Source: Bacteroidales bacterium (lineage in GTDB: Bacteria > Bacteroidota > Bacteroidia > Bacteroidales > UBA932). From it: a stretch of 61,800 nucleotides of DNA. The notes under the pieces are model-generated. The model did not search any database. It was not told where the DNA came from and saw only the letters and a program-made list of their open reading frames with translations. Both the position numbers and the translations under genes were made by a program. The stretch lies in assembly GCA_028724885.1 (NCBI GenBank), contig JAQYTJ010000035.1, positions 1 through 61,800 on the forward strand, given 5' to 3'. Positions 35,786-45,529 of the stretch are shown here, one piece after another (within the stretch, counting starts at the first letter, position 1; each line of letters begins with the position of its first letter).

Positions 35786-36700
35786 ATGAAAGATAAAGAC
35801 TATTTTGATATATGGAATCATTCTAGTGGCGAGGACATCTCTAAATCTGAGATTAGGTACTCTTATTCCAAGGTTGTCAAGAGAATAGATAGGATTGAAT
35901 GCAGGAATAGGAATAGAGTGTATTCAAGGAAACTGCGGAAAGTATTCTTATATTCCTTAGGCACTGCGGCGGCAATCGTGACGATTGCTTTCCTCTCAAT
36001 TTCTGTATATAACACTTACAGTCCTTCGGAGGCTTTAACAGTGGCTGAGCCTATAGAATATTTGGAGGTTAGGTCTGGACTGGGCGAGACAAAGAATGTC
36101 ACACTCCCTGATTCTACTAAAATCACGCTTAATTCTGGAAGCCTCATCATTTACCCAGATAAATTTGCTGGTTTGAAAAGAAGCGTGTACCTCAGCGGCG
36201 AGGCTATTTTCGATGTCACTCATGATGAGCAGAAGCCATTTGAAGTTAGCACTGCCGATTTCGTCGTAAAAGTGCATGGCACGAAATTCAATGTGTCGGC
36301 ATATAGCGATGACTTGGAGGGAACCACGACGCTTTGCCGCGGTTCTGTTTCTATCACGAGCCGCATTACCGCGAAGGAATATTATATTCTCCCTAATCAA
36401 CGATTAAGCATGAGCAAAGAGGGAGTTGTGAAAGTGAGTGACATTCTTTCTGAGGAAGAGACAGCATGGGCTTCAAATGCGCTTTGTTTCAATTCGGCTG
36501 CCTTTCGCGACATGCTAAGATCTATTGAACGAAGATTCGGGGTAAAGATTTATCTCACTACAAACAAATACGACGACAGCTTGATAACGGCTAAATTCAT
36601 GTGTGGAGAGAGCATAAGAGAGATGATGGCCGCTCTTTCGAAGATTGTCCCTGGCATGAAATGGCAAGAAAATCATGAAGGGGATATACTCATAAAATAG
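35786..36700 (+). CDS. FecR-type anti-sigma factor
   Basis: Inner-membrane regulator: a cytoplasmic N-terminus of about 55 residues that would hold the sigma factor, one transmembrane segment (VFLYSLGTAAAIVTIAFLSI, about 60-80), the periplasmic FecR domain (GETKNVTLPDSTKITLNSGSLIIYP, then FEVSTADFVVKVHGTKFNVSAY) and a C-terminal DUF4974/STN-like part (FRDMLRSIERRFGVKIYL...). The ATG at 35786 is preferred over the in-frame start at 35756, since MKDKDYFD is a more usual beginning; 304 residues result. Confidence 0.88.
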   Translation: MKDKDYFDIWNHSSGEDISKSEIRYSYSKVVKRIDRIECRNRNRVYSRKLRKVFLYSLGTAAAIVTIAFLSISVYNTYSPSEALTVAEPIEYLEVRSGLGETKNVTLPDSTKITLNSGSLIIYPDKFAGLKRSVYLSGEAIFDVTHDEQKPFEVSTADFVVKVHGTKFNVSAYSDDLEGTTTLCRGSVSITSRITAKEYYILPNQRLSMSKEGVVKVSDILSEEETAWASNALCFNSAAFRDMLRSIERRFGVKIYLTTNKYDDSLITAKFMCGESIREMMAALSKIVPGMKWQENHEGDILIK

Positions 36701-36747
36701 CATTAATGACGTAGAAGCATAATTTAATTCACTAATCGTTAGTAAAA

Positions 36748-39700
36748 ATGAACAAAATCTTATCATTATTTTTCCTGGCTTTGGCCATGACTGTCCCTTG
36801 CTGGGCGGTCAGCAGCCAATCCCAGGTATCATTCTCTTCAAACAGAATGACTATTAGAGAGGCTTTCTCGAACATAGAGAAGCAGAGTGGCTACACGATA
36901 GCCTATGATGAGGCTGTTCTTGACGTGCGGCAGATTGCTAATGTCAAGAAACAATGTACTGTCGATGAAGCGATGACTGAGATTCTTGCTGGCACAGGAA
37001 CTCATCATGCTTATCAAGGCAAGATTATTCTCGTAGTGGAGGATGAACAAGACAAAGTGCCTATAGTTTCTGGGGTCGTGCGAGACGAAAACGGGCCAGT
37101 GCCTGGAGCTGTCATAGTCAATAGTACCAATAAAGAGACTGCACTGTCTGATGAGTCCGGCAGATTCTCGATTCGTGGCAATAGTGGCGACGTGCTAGTC
37201 GTGAATATGCTAGGTTATAAAGATGCGCAAATTACTTTATCAGGGCAGCAGACATTAAACTTTATATTGGAGGTATCAACAGAATTTCTCGATGAAGTTG
37301 TTGTCACTGCGCTCGGTATCAAACGTGAAGAGAAAACTCTTTCTTATAACGTGCAAAAAGTCACATCTAATCAACTCAACGCCGTTAAAGATGCTAATTT
37401 TGTGAATTCCCTCGTCGGCAAAGTTGCAGGTGTGCAGATTAACTCTGGCGCTAGCGGTCCGGGAAGCACTACTAGGGTTGTCATGCGTGGTATGAAGTCC
37501 ATCGAAAAAAACAATACTGTTCTCTATGTAATTGATGGTGTACCTATGTATAACAAGAGTTTCGGTGGATCCGGCGGTACAATGTCCACAATGGTCAGCT
37601 CAGAGTCAGCAGCCGATATAAACCCTGAAGACATTGAGTCTGTGAACATGCTTACAGGCCCTTCGGCTGCGGCTCTTTATGGGTCAGAGGCCGCCAATGG
37701 CGTTGTCATTATCAATACAAAGAAAGGATCTGATGGTACCACAAAGGTTACTGTCAGCAACAGTACCACTTTTTCTAGAGCATACATGATGCCTGACATG
37801 CAGGATCGCTATGGAAGAAGCGGCGGATACAACAGCTGGGGTGCAGAACTTCCTGATTCATACAGCTACGATCCACGTAAGTTTTTTAATACCGGAACTG
37901 ATGTAATCAACTCTGTTTCCATTTCTACGGGTAATGCGAAAAATCAGACGTACATTTCTGCGACTACTACCAACACGACAGGTATCGTTCCTGAGAGCAG
38001 TTACGACAGGTACAATTTCACAGCACGCAATATCACCAAGTTCGCAAAGGATAAACTCATTCTCGATTTCGGTGCTAGCTTCATTATCCAGAAAGACCAT
38101 AACCTCGTATCTCAAGGAACTTATTTCAATCCGCTTCCTGGACTTTACCTGTTTCCAAGAGGAGACGATTTCGATGAGATTCGTCTCTTCGAAAGATGGA
38201 ACCCCGTGACCGGTATCAAGACACAGTACTGGCCATATTCTGAGGGTTCCCACAATATGCAGAACCCATACTGGGTACAGAAACGTAATAATCGCGACAT
38301 GAACAAGCGTCGTTATATGTACAATGCATCTTTGCAATACATCCCTTTCAAATGGCTGAATGTTACGGCACGTACTCGTCTGGACGAGTCTACATATCGT
38401 CAGACTACCAAGTACTATGCTACGACATTGACCACATTCGCTGCTGAAAATGGCGGTTACATGTTTGATAACATGACTGACAGGTCTTTCTATGGCGATA
38501 TCATTGCCAATGCGGATAAGGCATGGGGCGACTGGAGGATGATTGCCAATGTCGGTGCATCTATAAATGACCAGAGATATGAGATGAATCGCGCTGCCGG
38601 TGACCTTATCCTACCTAACCATTTTGCTACCAACAATCTTAATACGGCTGTAAACTATAAGGGTAATCAGGATGGATGGCACGACCAGACACAGGCTGTG
38701 TTTGCGTCTGTTGAAACAGGATGGAAGAACATGCTCTTCCTTACTCTTACCGGAAGAAACGATTGGGCATCTCAGCTTGCTTATACTGACAACAAGTCAT
38801 ACTTCTACTGGTCAGCAGGCCTTTCTGCTGTTATCTCAAATATGGTAGAGATGCCTGCATGGCTTACCTTCATGAAGATTCGTGGGTCATACTCTCAAGT
38901 GGCTTCACCATTTGACAGATTCCTCTCTAACCCTAGCTACAAATACAATGATCAGACTCATAGCTGGAGCAAGAGCGACACTTATCCCGCTTATGACCTC
39001 AAGCCGGAGGATACAAGATCTTGGGAACTTGGTCTTAACGTTCGTTTCCTTGAGAGTATCTCATTGGACATGACATATTATAGGTCGAATACATACAACC
39101 AGACCATCTACGCCCCTCTTTCAGCGTCTTCGGGACACAAGAACTTCGTTGCTCAGACTGGTAATATTCAGAACCAAGGTGTTGAGCTCGCTCTCGGATA
39201 TGACAACAAGTGGGGGGACTTCAGCTGGAGCAGTAATTTCACATACACGTTCAACCAGAACAAGATCAAGGAGCTCGCGCATGGTATTCCTGATCCTATC
39301 ACAGGCGTTCCTGTTGACGTAACTCAGATTGAAAAAGACTGGTTGGGAGCTTCCAATGTTGCTCCTCAGGTTATCCTCCGCGAAGGCGGTTCACTTTCAG
39401 ACATATATGTAAAGCATAGAATTGCAAGAGATCTTAATGGTAACATAGCTGTTGACAACAACGGTAACATTAAACTTGAGGAAATCGAGGCTTATAAAGC
39501 CGGACAGCTCGCACCGAAGGGTAACTTCGGATGGAGCAACTCTTTCGGATACAAGGGAATTTCTCTTGGCGTAGTGCTTACGGCGCGTGTAGGCGGTCTT
39601 GTCTATTCAGCTACTGAGGGTATCCTCGACTATTACGGCACTTCAGAAGCATCTGCCGCATTGCGTGATGCAGGTGGAATTCCTGTAAACTATGGTAAAC

Positions 39701-40011
39701 TTGGTGCAAAAGAATATTACACCACAATCAGTACCGCTCAGGGTGGTTATGATGCATTCTATCTTTACAATGCGACAAACATACGCCTTCAGGAACTCGC
39801 ATTGAACTACACATTCCCAAAGAAGTTGTTTAACGATAAGCTGAATCTTACTTTGGGTGTAGTAGGACGTAATCTTGCCATGATTTACTGCAAGGCGCCG
39901 TTCGACCCTGAACTATCAGCTGCTACAGGCAATAACTATTATCAGGGAGTTGATTATTTCATGCTGCCAAGCACAAGAAATTTCGGTTTCAATGTTAAAC
40001 TCCAGTTCTAA
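36748..40011 (+). CDS. STN-domain SusC/RagA-like TonB-dependent transporter
   Basis: Outer-membrane importer and sensor of 1087 residues. After the signal peptide (to about 20) comes an STN domain (MTIREAFSNIEKQSGYTIAYDE... about 30-95) that signals to FecR. Next are a carboxypeptidase-regulatory-like domain (VSGVVRDENGPVPGAVIV), the TonB box region (DEVVVTALGIKR), the plug (NTVLYVIDGVPMYNKSFGG... PSAAALYGSEAANGVVIINTKKG) and a barrel ending in LQF. The STN domain matches the sigma/anti-sigma pair encoded just upstream. Confidence 0.95.
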   Translation: MNKILSLFFLALAMTVPCWAVSSQSQVSFSSNRMTIREAFSNIEKQSGYTIAYDEAVLDVRQIANVKKQCTVDEAMTEILAGTGTHHAYQGKIILVVEDEQDKVPIVSGVVRDENGPVPGAVIVNSTNKETALSDESGRFSIRGNSGDVLVVNMLGYKDAQITLSGQQTLNFILEVSTEFLDEVVVTALGIKREEKTLSYNVQKVTSNQLNAVKDANFVNSLVGKVAGVQINSGASGPGSTTRVVMRGMKSIEKNNTVLYVIDGVPMYNKSFGGSGGTMSTMVSSESAADINPEDIESVNMLTGPSAAALYGSEAANGVVIINTKKGSDGTTKVTVSNSTTFSRAYMMPDMQDRYGRSGGYNSWGAELPDSYSYDPRKFFNTGTDVINSVSISTGNAKNQTYISATTTNTTGIVPESSYDRYNFTARNITKFAKDKLILDFGASFIIQKDHNLVSQGTYFNPLPGLYLFPRGDDFDEIRLFERWNPVTGIKTQYWPYSEGSHNMQNPYWVQKRNNRDMNKRRYMYNASLQYIPFKWLNVTARTRLDESTYRQTTKYYATTLTTFAAENGGYMFDNMTDRSFYGDIIANADKAWGDWRMIANVGASINDQRYEMNRAAGDLILPNHFATNNLNTAVNYKGNQDGWHDQTQAVFASVETGWKNMLFLTLTGRNDWASQLAYTDNKSYFYWSAGLSAVISNMVEMPAWLTFMKIRGSYSQVASPFDRFLSNPSYKYNDQTHSWSKSDTYPAYDLKPEDTRSWELGLNVRFLESISLDMTYYRSNTYNQTIYAPLSASSGHKNFVAQTGNIQNQGVELALGYDNKWGDFSWSSNFTYTFNQNKIKELAHGIPDPITGVPVDVTQIEKDWLGASNVAPQVILREGGSLSDIYVKHRIARDLNGNIAVDNNGNIKLEEIEAYKAGQLAPKGNFGWSNSFGYKGISLGVVLTARVGGLVYSATEGILDYYGTSEASAALRDAGGIPVNYGKLGAKEYYTTISTAQGGYDAFYLYNATNIRLQELALNYTFPKKLFNDKLNLTLGVVGRNLAMIYCKAPFDPELSAATGNNYYQGVDYFMLPSTRNFGFNVKLQF

Positions 40012-40026
40012 AAAACGAAGAATATT

Positions 40027-41562
40027 ATGAATAAAATAAGCAAAGTTCTCGCTTTTTGCGCTATCCTCAGCGTGTTTGGAGGATGCACAAAGAATTTCGA
40101 GAAATATAATACAGACCCTTATGCTATACAGAGTTCAGACCCGTCAATTCTCATTCCCACGATGATGGACGCTCTCATGTATGTACAGCAGAATGATTCC
40201 CAGATGATCGACCAGATGGTCGGCTCTCTCGGCGGTTACTTCACATTGTCCAATCGTTGGGGTGGTCAGAATTTCGATACTTTCAACGCATCCGATGGTT
40301 GGAATAATGTCCCGTATGAGACTATGTTCCTTGATATCTATGCCAATTATTTCGAGATTGAGAAATTCACCGGCGGGTCAGGTCACTATTATGCTATGGC
40401 CAGACTTCTACGTGCGGCAGCTATGATGCGTGTTGCTGATATGTATGGTCCTATCCCTTACAGCCATGTGACTGATGGTCAGATGTACGTGGCTTATGAT
40501 AAGAATGAAGACGTTTACAAGAGCATCATTGAAGACCTCAAGAATGCTTCTTCTGTACTTGCAGGCTATGCTGCTGCATATCCTGATAAAAAACCTCTTG
40601 CGGCTCAGGATGCTATTTACGCAGGTGACTATGCCAAGTGGGCTAAGCTTGCAAACTCATACATCATGCGCGCAGCTATTCGTTCGAATGATGCGGAGGC
40701 TTTTAAATCAGCTTATGAGTCGCCATACGGATTTATCGCTGACAATGCTGATAATGCATTGATGAGCCCTGGTGCTCAGCCAAATCCTTATCAGCTTGCG
40801 AGCGCATCATGGGGAGACCTCAGGAGCGGTTCGTCTATTGTAGATTACATGAATGGTTACAAGGATCCAAGACGTTCTTCATACTTTACGATTTCTTCTA
40901 AAGGCGGTTACTTAGGAATGCGTTCGGGTAAGGGTGCTTTTGAAAAAACGGCTGTTTCAGGTTATTCAATGTGTGCTTTCTCAGCTACTGATAAACTTCC
41001 TGTTTTCGTTGCTGCTGAGTCTCAGTTCCTTCTTGCAGAGGCTGCTCTCAAGGGCTGGATTTCAGGAGATCCTGGCCAGTTCTACAATAAAGGGATTGAT
41101 CTGTCAATGGATCAGTGGAAAGTTGGCAATAGCACTATGGCTGATGGCTCTTCTTCCAGAACCGCATACATTGAGGATGACAGCAGCGTTCCGGCTTCTT
41201 ATGAGAATGACCCTATCGCGAGGTTCCCTAACTATATCAGAAATACCAAAGTCACGATTGCTTGGAGTGACGGAGCTACTACCGAGCAGAAACTCGAGAA
41301 AATAATTACACAGAAATGGATTGCCAATTATCCTATGGGAATCGAGGCTTGGGCGGAATACAGAAGAACAGGTTATCCCGAATTGGCCCCTGTGATTGAC
41401 AACCTTTCAGAAGGCGTGATTACTAATCCTGCCCGTGGCCTTCGCAGACTTAGATACTCTTACAAAGAGCATACGTTGAATAAGGATAATTATGCTGATG
41501 CGGTTAAAATGCTTGGAGGTAAGGATGATGAGTCGGTAGATCTTTTCTGGGCAAAAAAATAA
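40027..41562 (+). CDS. SusD/RagB-like lipoprotein of PUL B
   Basis: Lipoprotein of 511 residues (ILSVFGGC), starting 15 nt after the SusC stop. Typical blocks are MARLLRAAAMMRVADMYGPIPYSH, FVAAESQFLLAEAALKGWI and the C-terminal IITQKWIANYPMGIEAWAEYRRTGYPEL, which is the SusD-like_2 form found in N-glycan and host-glycan loci. It forms the lid of the preceding transporter. Confidence 0.93.
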   Translation: MNKISKVLAFCAILSVFGGCTKNFEKYNTDPYAIQSSDPSILIPTMMDALMYVQQNDSQMIDQMVGSLGGYFTLSNRWGGQNFDTFNASDGWNNVPYETMFLDIYANYFEIEKFTGGSGHYYAMARLLRAAAMMRVADMYGPIPYSHVTDGQMYVAYDKNEDVYKSIIEDLKNASSVLAGYAAAYPDKKPLAAQDAIYAGDYAKWAKLANSYIMRAAIRSNDAEAFKSAYESPYGFIADNADNALMSPGAQPNPYQLASASWGDLRSGSSIVDYMNGYKDPRRSSYFTISSKGGYLGMRSGKGAFEKTAVSGYSMCAFSATDKLPVFVAAESQFLLAEAALKGWISGDPGQFYNKGIDLSMDQWKVGNSTMADGSSSRTAYIEDDSSVPASYENDPIARFPNYIRNTKVTIAWSDGATTEQKLEKIITQKWIANYPMGIEAWAEYRRTGYPELAPVIDNLSEGVITNPARGLRRLRYSYKEHTLNKDNYADAVKMLGGKDDESVDLFWAKK

Positions 41563-41581
41563 CATTTAAAATTTGAAAAAC

Positions 41582-42676
41582 ATGAAATTCAATATATTAT
41601 TGAAAGCTCTCATTCCGGCTTTTGCATTTTTAGCGTTGACAGGATGTGATGACTGGACGACACCTGAGCCGAAAGAGTTCGACAGTCCATTAACAGAAGT
41701 CCTTAAAGACGATGCTTATTATGAGGCACTAAGGGCTTATAAGGCAAGTGATCATTCTGTTGCATTCGGATGGTACAGCGAGTGGGGCGAAGGTGGTGTC
41801 GCAACTACAGACATGCTTCAGGCAGTTCCAGACTCGATGGACATAATTTCATTGTGGAATAATGCTAATCTTACTCCTGCTAAGAAGGCTGACCTTGATT
41901 TCGTTACCAAGGTAAAAGGTACTAAGGTACTTATCTGTTCATTCATCCCAGAGGTAGGATGTTTCTACTCTCCTGGTGAATATACTACAGTTCAGGAACG
42001 TAGGGACTACTGGGGATGGAAGAGTGATGACGACGATGCTATTCACAACTCGATCATCAAGTGGACAAAGGCTGTTGCTGACTCTTTGAGCCTCTATGGG
42101 TTTAGCGGAATTGACATTGACTATGAACCGGGCGAGTATGGTGGAGCACTATGCCGTAACTCACAGTATTTCACTTGGTTTGTCGAGGAAATGGGCAAGT
42201 ATATCGGCCCACAATCTAAAACGGACAAGATTTTCGTAGTTGACGGTTACTATATACAAATGCCTAATGCAGCAAAGCTTGCTAAGTATTTTGACTATTT
42301 TGTAAACCAGGCATATATTACCACTGCTGCAAATTTGCAGTATCGTTTGAATAATACTATCTCTGCATTCTCATCAGAAATGTCCGAAGAGGAGATTACG
42401 AAAAAGTTTATTGTCACAGAGAACCTTGAAAGTGCTATGGACTGCTTAAATGGAGGATACTATTGGAGGGATAGTGATAATTATAAATGGGATAAGAAAA
42501 TCATGCCTTCTCTTGTCGGATATGCTGATTGGAAACCATCAAATGGCTTCAGGAAGGGAGGATTCGGTGCATATCGTTTCAGTAATGAAAAGGTGAACAA
42601 TCCTCCTTATAAATGGATGCGCAAAGCTATTCAGCAGCAGAATCCCGCTCCGGGAAAAGAAATCATCAAGAAGTAA
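41582..42676 (+). CDS. GH18-type lipoprotein (endo-beta-N-acetylglucosaminidase-like)
   Basis: Lipoprotein (FLALTGC) with a GH18 TIM barrel of 364 residues. The catalytic strand reads SGIDIDYEPG with D178, D180 and the probable acid E182 present. The first Asp of the usual DxxDxDxE motif is replaced by Ser175, so activity may be reduced or the protein may mainly bind glycan. The barrel also shows TKVLICSFIPEVG and FDYFVNQAYI. I use the ATG at 41582; a TTG three codons earlier is less likely. Position after SusD suggests surface cleavage or capture of N-glycans. Confidence 0.82.
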   Translation: MKFNILLKALIPAFAFLALTGCDDWTTPEPKEFDSPLTEVLKDDAYYEALRAYKASDHSVAFGWYSEWGEGGVATTDMLQAVPDSMDIISLWNNANLTPAKKADLDFVTKVKGTKVLICSFIPEVGCFYSPGEYTTVQERRDYWGWKSDDDDAIHNSIIKWTKAVADSLSLYGFSGIDIDYEPGEYGGALCRNSQYFTWFVEEMGKYIGPQSKTDKIFVVDGYYIQMPNAAKLAKYFDYFVNQAYITTAANLQYRLNNTISAFSSEMSEEEITKKFIVTENLESAMDCLNGGYYWRDSDNYKWDKKIMPSLVGYADWKPSNGFRKGGFGAYRFSNEKVNNPPYKWMRKAIQQQNPAPGKEIIKK

Positions 42677-42715
42677 TTTGCTGGAAGGTATTGGAAAATA
42701 TTAAATGATAATTTT

Positions 42716-43939
42716 ATGAAAAATATTATTACATACGTGGTTCTTGCACTTATGATTATGGCTGCATACGGCTGCAACGATGCGGAATATGGAGCTGCAG
42801 GAACAATGGATGATAAACTGGGAGTCCACGCATATCTCGTGGAGAGCAATTCTACTCCTGGCATTGCTAATAGTGTCGTTACACTTGGCTCTACAGTCAC
42901 AAACCTTGTGCTTACGCCATCTTTGACCGATAAAGAAAAGTCTGATGCGGAGTTTCGTCTGGTAATCGACAAGGATGTTCTGGAAAGGTTCAATGAGGCG
43001 GAGGGTACCGGCTATGTGGTTCTTCCGGAAGATTTGGTGAAAATCGAATCCAATGTGAAAATTGCGGCAGGAAAATTTTCTCAAGATCCGTTCATTATTT
43101 CAGTGAAGCCGCTCCCGTCAAAATTGATTGGAACACCATTTGCTCTTCCTCTTCGCATGGAAAAGGTTTCCGGCAATGCTGAAGTTACAAGTCGTACTGC
43201 TTCGTATGTCTATGTGATTTCATCTCAAATTATAGATGATTTGCCTATGTTTGTTGGAGCTTCAGGACTCAGGACAGATGATGCATTCAATCTTCCACAG
43301 TTTACGATTGAGATGCGTTTGCAGGTGTCAAATACCAGTAATCGTAATAGAGACCTGTTCTTCTGTAATACCGATAATGGAGCGTTCATGGCTCGCTTCG
43401 AGGATCCTCAGAGTGACCAAGATGGTATAAAAGCTCATGCTTTGGCTCAATTCCAAGGCATCGGCGACTATCTGAACCCTACGATTCCTCTAGAGCCGAA
43501 CAAGTGGCAACACTACGCTGTTACATTTGACGGAACGAATGTAGCAATATACGTGAATGGCTCATTTGCGGGAAAGAAAGAAATTAAAAATAGTGTTATA
43601 AACAATGGGCAGTTTCCTTACATGTCATTCATGGGCGTAGGTGGTAATTATGGTTATTGGTCACCTGGTGATAGGTGGTGGTATGGTTGTAAAGTGATGA
43701 CCAATGAAATCCGTGTGTGGGATGTTGCGAGGACTGCTGACCAGATTGCCAATAATATCAAGTCGGTATCCCCTGATAGCAAGGGCCTTATCGGCTATTG
43801 GAGACTCGGCAGATCAAATTATGATACAAGTAAGAAAATATTTATGAATCTTGCTGGTGATCATCACCATTTGCATACAGATAAGAATTTTACTTGGGTA
43901 GCTAACGTGTCAAGCGAGGATTATGCTACCCCATGGTAG
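42716..43939 (+). CDS. DUF1735 + LamG-like surface lipoprotein
   Basis: Lipoprotein of 407 residues (MIMAAYGC). Residues about 25-165 fit DUF1735 (KDVLERFNEAEGTGYVVLPEDLVKIES, then KLIGTPFALPLRME), and residues about 185-400 a LamG/concanavalin-like jelly-roll (PNKWQHYAVTFDGTNVAIYVNGSFAGKKEI and MTNEIRVWDVARTADQIANN). It is the usual SusE/F-position glycan-binding protein of such loci. No catalytic motif is seen. Last gene before the terminator. Confidence 0.85.
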   Translation: MKNIITYVVLALMIMAAYGCNDAEYGAAGTMDDKLGVHAYLVESNSTPGIANSVVTLGSTVTNLVLTPSLTDKEKSDAEFRLVIDKDVLERFNEAEGTGYVVLPEDLVKIESNVKIAAGKFSQDPFIISVKPLPSKLIGTPFALPLRMEKVSGNAEVTSRTASYVYVISSQIIDDLPMFVGASGLRTDDAFNLPQFTIEMRLQVSNTSNRNRDLFFCNTDNGAFMARFEDPQSDQDGIKAHALAQFQGIGDYLNPTIPLEPNKWQHYAVTFDGTNVAIYVNGSFAGKKEIKNSVINNGQFPYMSFMGVGGNYGYWSPGDRWWYGCKVMTNEIRVWDVARTADQIANNIKSVSPDSKGLIGYWRLGRSNYDTSKKIFMNLAGDHHHLHTDKNFTWVANVSSEDYATPW

Positions 43940-43975
43940 TATGAGACTTAGCTGATATGGCTCTATATAATGTGT

Positions 43976-44007
43976 TGCCGGTGGGAGTATCTCCTACCGG
44001 CATTTTT
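43976..44007 (+). terminator. intrinsic terminator of PUL B
   Basis: TGCCGGT-G-GGAG / CTCC-T-ACCGGCA stem of 11-12 bp with a 3-nt loop, followed by TTTTT, 36 nt after the last gene of PUL B. Confidence 0.88.
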
Positions 44008-44600
44008 CTATAAGCTTCCGGCGAGGAGCGTGTTGGATTCGTCGATAAATTCATGGAGGAACCTGACAGTCGCAGGCAGGCATCATAGCCGTTGCCCTGA
44101 ACGGACGGCAGGGCTTACTCATCCACGATTCTCTCATGGCAAAGATCGTTAGCAAGTGCGACGGGCTATTTATACCCCATATTCAAGATGACCATTGCGA
44201 CAAGAACGTAAAAGGTCTGTTCTCATTAATAGTGTATGGCCGTGAAGACGAGCTATGTCATTCCATAGATCACGGCGAAGCGTTCTGGCTGACATATTAC
44301 AAGATGGAAGAAGTCTGTAAGATTTCTGCCCCGTATGTGAGTATGGGCTGTGGAGGAAGGCTTTACGTTCAGGCTTTAAGCCGTTCATGGCATGGTTTCG
44401 GCCATAGCCGCTCTCACTGCACGTTCAAGAGTATCGTGCAAAAATTATTTTTATTTGAAGATTATTCGGGCTATATTTGTGCAATTATAACTAACAAACA
44501 CAACCAGCTATACTAATCAAGATCTTTTCTTTAGTCAAGATTCTGATTATTAGCTCCCATTAATTTAAGTATTGCACTGCCATGAATGTGACGGTGAAAA
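44008..44600. other. gene-poor stretch
   Basis: A 126-codon frame exists at 44136-44516 but its protein has no recognisable domain, many Cys/His/Ser residues and no promoter, so I do not call it a gene. It could be decayed coding sequence. The only signal I trust is a -7 element at 44472-44479. Confidence 0.5.
44472..44479 (+). promoter_or_regulatory. -7 element TATATTTG
   Basis: TATATTTG matches the Bacteroidetes -7 consensus and is the nearest promoter-like site upstream of the small gene at 44610. A TTTG lies upstream but only 14 nt away, so the -33 match is poor. Confidence 0.4.
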
Positions 44601-44609
44601 TTGTGGATT

Positions 44610-44843
44610 ATGAAGGCTGATAAATACATAACAAGAGTAATGGAGTCTTTCATTGAGGCAAATCCTAGTGCCAAGATGAAATACATGTATGATACTATCT
44701 TCAACATGCACGTGATTGAAGTCGCTTCCATTTCTCTGTACGAGAGCGCAGAATTTAAAGCTTGGCACGATGATCTTCTTTCCGAATTTGCGCGGAAATA
44801 CCCCACGGATGAAATAGGAGTGATTCTGACGGACTCCTTCTAA
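44610..44843 (+). CDS. small hypothetical protein (77 aa)
   Basis: Unrecognised, mostly helical soluble protein beginning MKADKYITRVMESF and ending GVILTDSF, rich in Met/Ala/Glu with balanced charge, as in real small proteins. The frame also has a start at 44601; 44610 gives a more natural N-terminus. No signal peptide or membrane segment. A -7 element lies about 130 nt upstream. No neighbour suggests a role, and the stretches on both sides are gene-poor. Confidence 0.5.
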   Translation: MKADKYITRVMESFIEANPSAKMKYMYDTIFNMHVIEVASISLYESAEFKAWHDDLLSEFARKYPTDEIGVILTDSF

Positions 44844-44970
44844 TTATCGTCGGCTAATGCTTGCCCCAAGTATCGTGATCCTTCATATTCATGTGGCAGA
44901 TGATTCGGTTCAAGTCCCAAACCCTGTGTAAAAGAATGAATGAGATCACCTTGGAACGAACGACCCCACA

Positions 44971-45014
44971 ATCCTGACCGCACCATCCCGTCATCCTGAC
45001 CGCACCACCCCGTC
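44971..45014 (+). repeat. 22-bp tandem repeat, two copies
   Basis: ATCCTGACCGCACCAyCCCG-TC occurs twice head to tail (44971-44992, 44993-45014), differing at one base; a third copy begins at 45015 and changes into the palindrome that follows. Confidence 0.85.
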
Positions 45015-45016
45015 AT

Positions 45017-45072
45017 CCTGAACTTGATTCAGGATCTGTTTCTCGCAAACCCAGATTCCGGGTCAAGCCCGG
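45017..45072. repeat. REP-like pair of palindromes
   Basis: Two hairpins 24 nt apart: CCTGAA-CTTGA-TTCAGG (45017-45033) and CCGGG-TCAAG-CCCGG (45058-45072). Their 5-nt loops are exact reverse complements, so the two hairpins could kiss. The first hairpin recurs at 50339-50355 inside an identical 26-bp block. Confidence 0.75.
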
Positions 45073-45367
45073 ATGACTGAAGAAGGATGAACTCGTTTTA
45101 CCGTCATCGTGAAATGCAGGGCTGCCGGCGAGGTTGTGGTCGATGTGGTGCAAAGTATAATCCATGTCCTCGCCCAGAAGGACATCAAAACGAGAAAAAT
45201 GACATTTATGGGCGACGGTATAGTGCCACCGGATGGCTTGTAATGAAGGACTGCGTCACCCACCCAGTTTCTATGAACGGGGTCGGCAATGAGAATATGT
45301 GTCCTTGGCTCTTAAAATGAATGTCACCGTTGCCTACGATTGTGAATAATCACAACCTCTCTTCAAG

Positions 45368-45529
45368 GTCTCATAAAACCTTGTCGATGCTGAAGCAATA
45401 AAGAATTGCATACGTATATTCAAACCGTTCGGAAGAAGTGTCTCGCAAAGCGCTGTCGAGGCAGGCCAAAAGGCGGCCTCACCAAGGAAATAGCCTGGGG
45501 TTGTCTCGCAGAATGCTGTCGAGGCAGGC
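45368..45529 (+). repeat. three spaced copies of a GTCTCGCA...TGTCGAGGC unit
   Basis: Copies at 45440-45466 and 45503-45529 share GTCTCGCA, GCTGTCGAGGCAGGC and differ at a few bases; a weaker copy lies at 45368-45390. Start-to-start distances are 72 and 63 nt, both multiples of three, which produces a spurious repetitive protein frame on the minus strand. Confidence 0.7.

Larger units (their letters stand above)
35170..43939 (+). other. PUL B: ECF-sigma-controlled SusC/SusD/GH18 locus
   Basis: Six plus-strand genes with small gaps: ECF sigma, FecR anti-sigma, STN-SusC, SusD, GH18-type lipoprotein, DUF1735-LamG lipoprotein, closed by a terminator at 43976-44007. The order and content resemble loci for host glycoprotein N-glycans, in which a GH18 endo-beta-N-acetylglucosaminidase releases the glycan at the cell surface. 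No exo-glycosidases are linked, so trimming enzymes must lie elsewhere or the locus imports whole glycans. Confidence 0.8.

Noticed and set aside
44136..44516. 126-codon plus-strand frame
   Set aside because: No domain, odd Cys/His-rich composition, no promoter or conserved neighbour; may be decayed sequence, so treated as non-coding.
44971..45036. short tandem repeats resembling a CRISPR array
   Set aside because: Copies are contiguous, without unique spacers, and there are no cas genes in the window.
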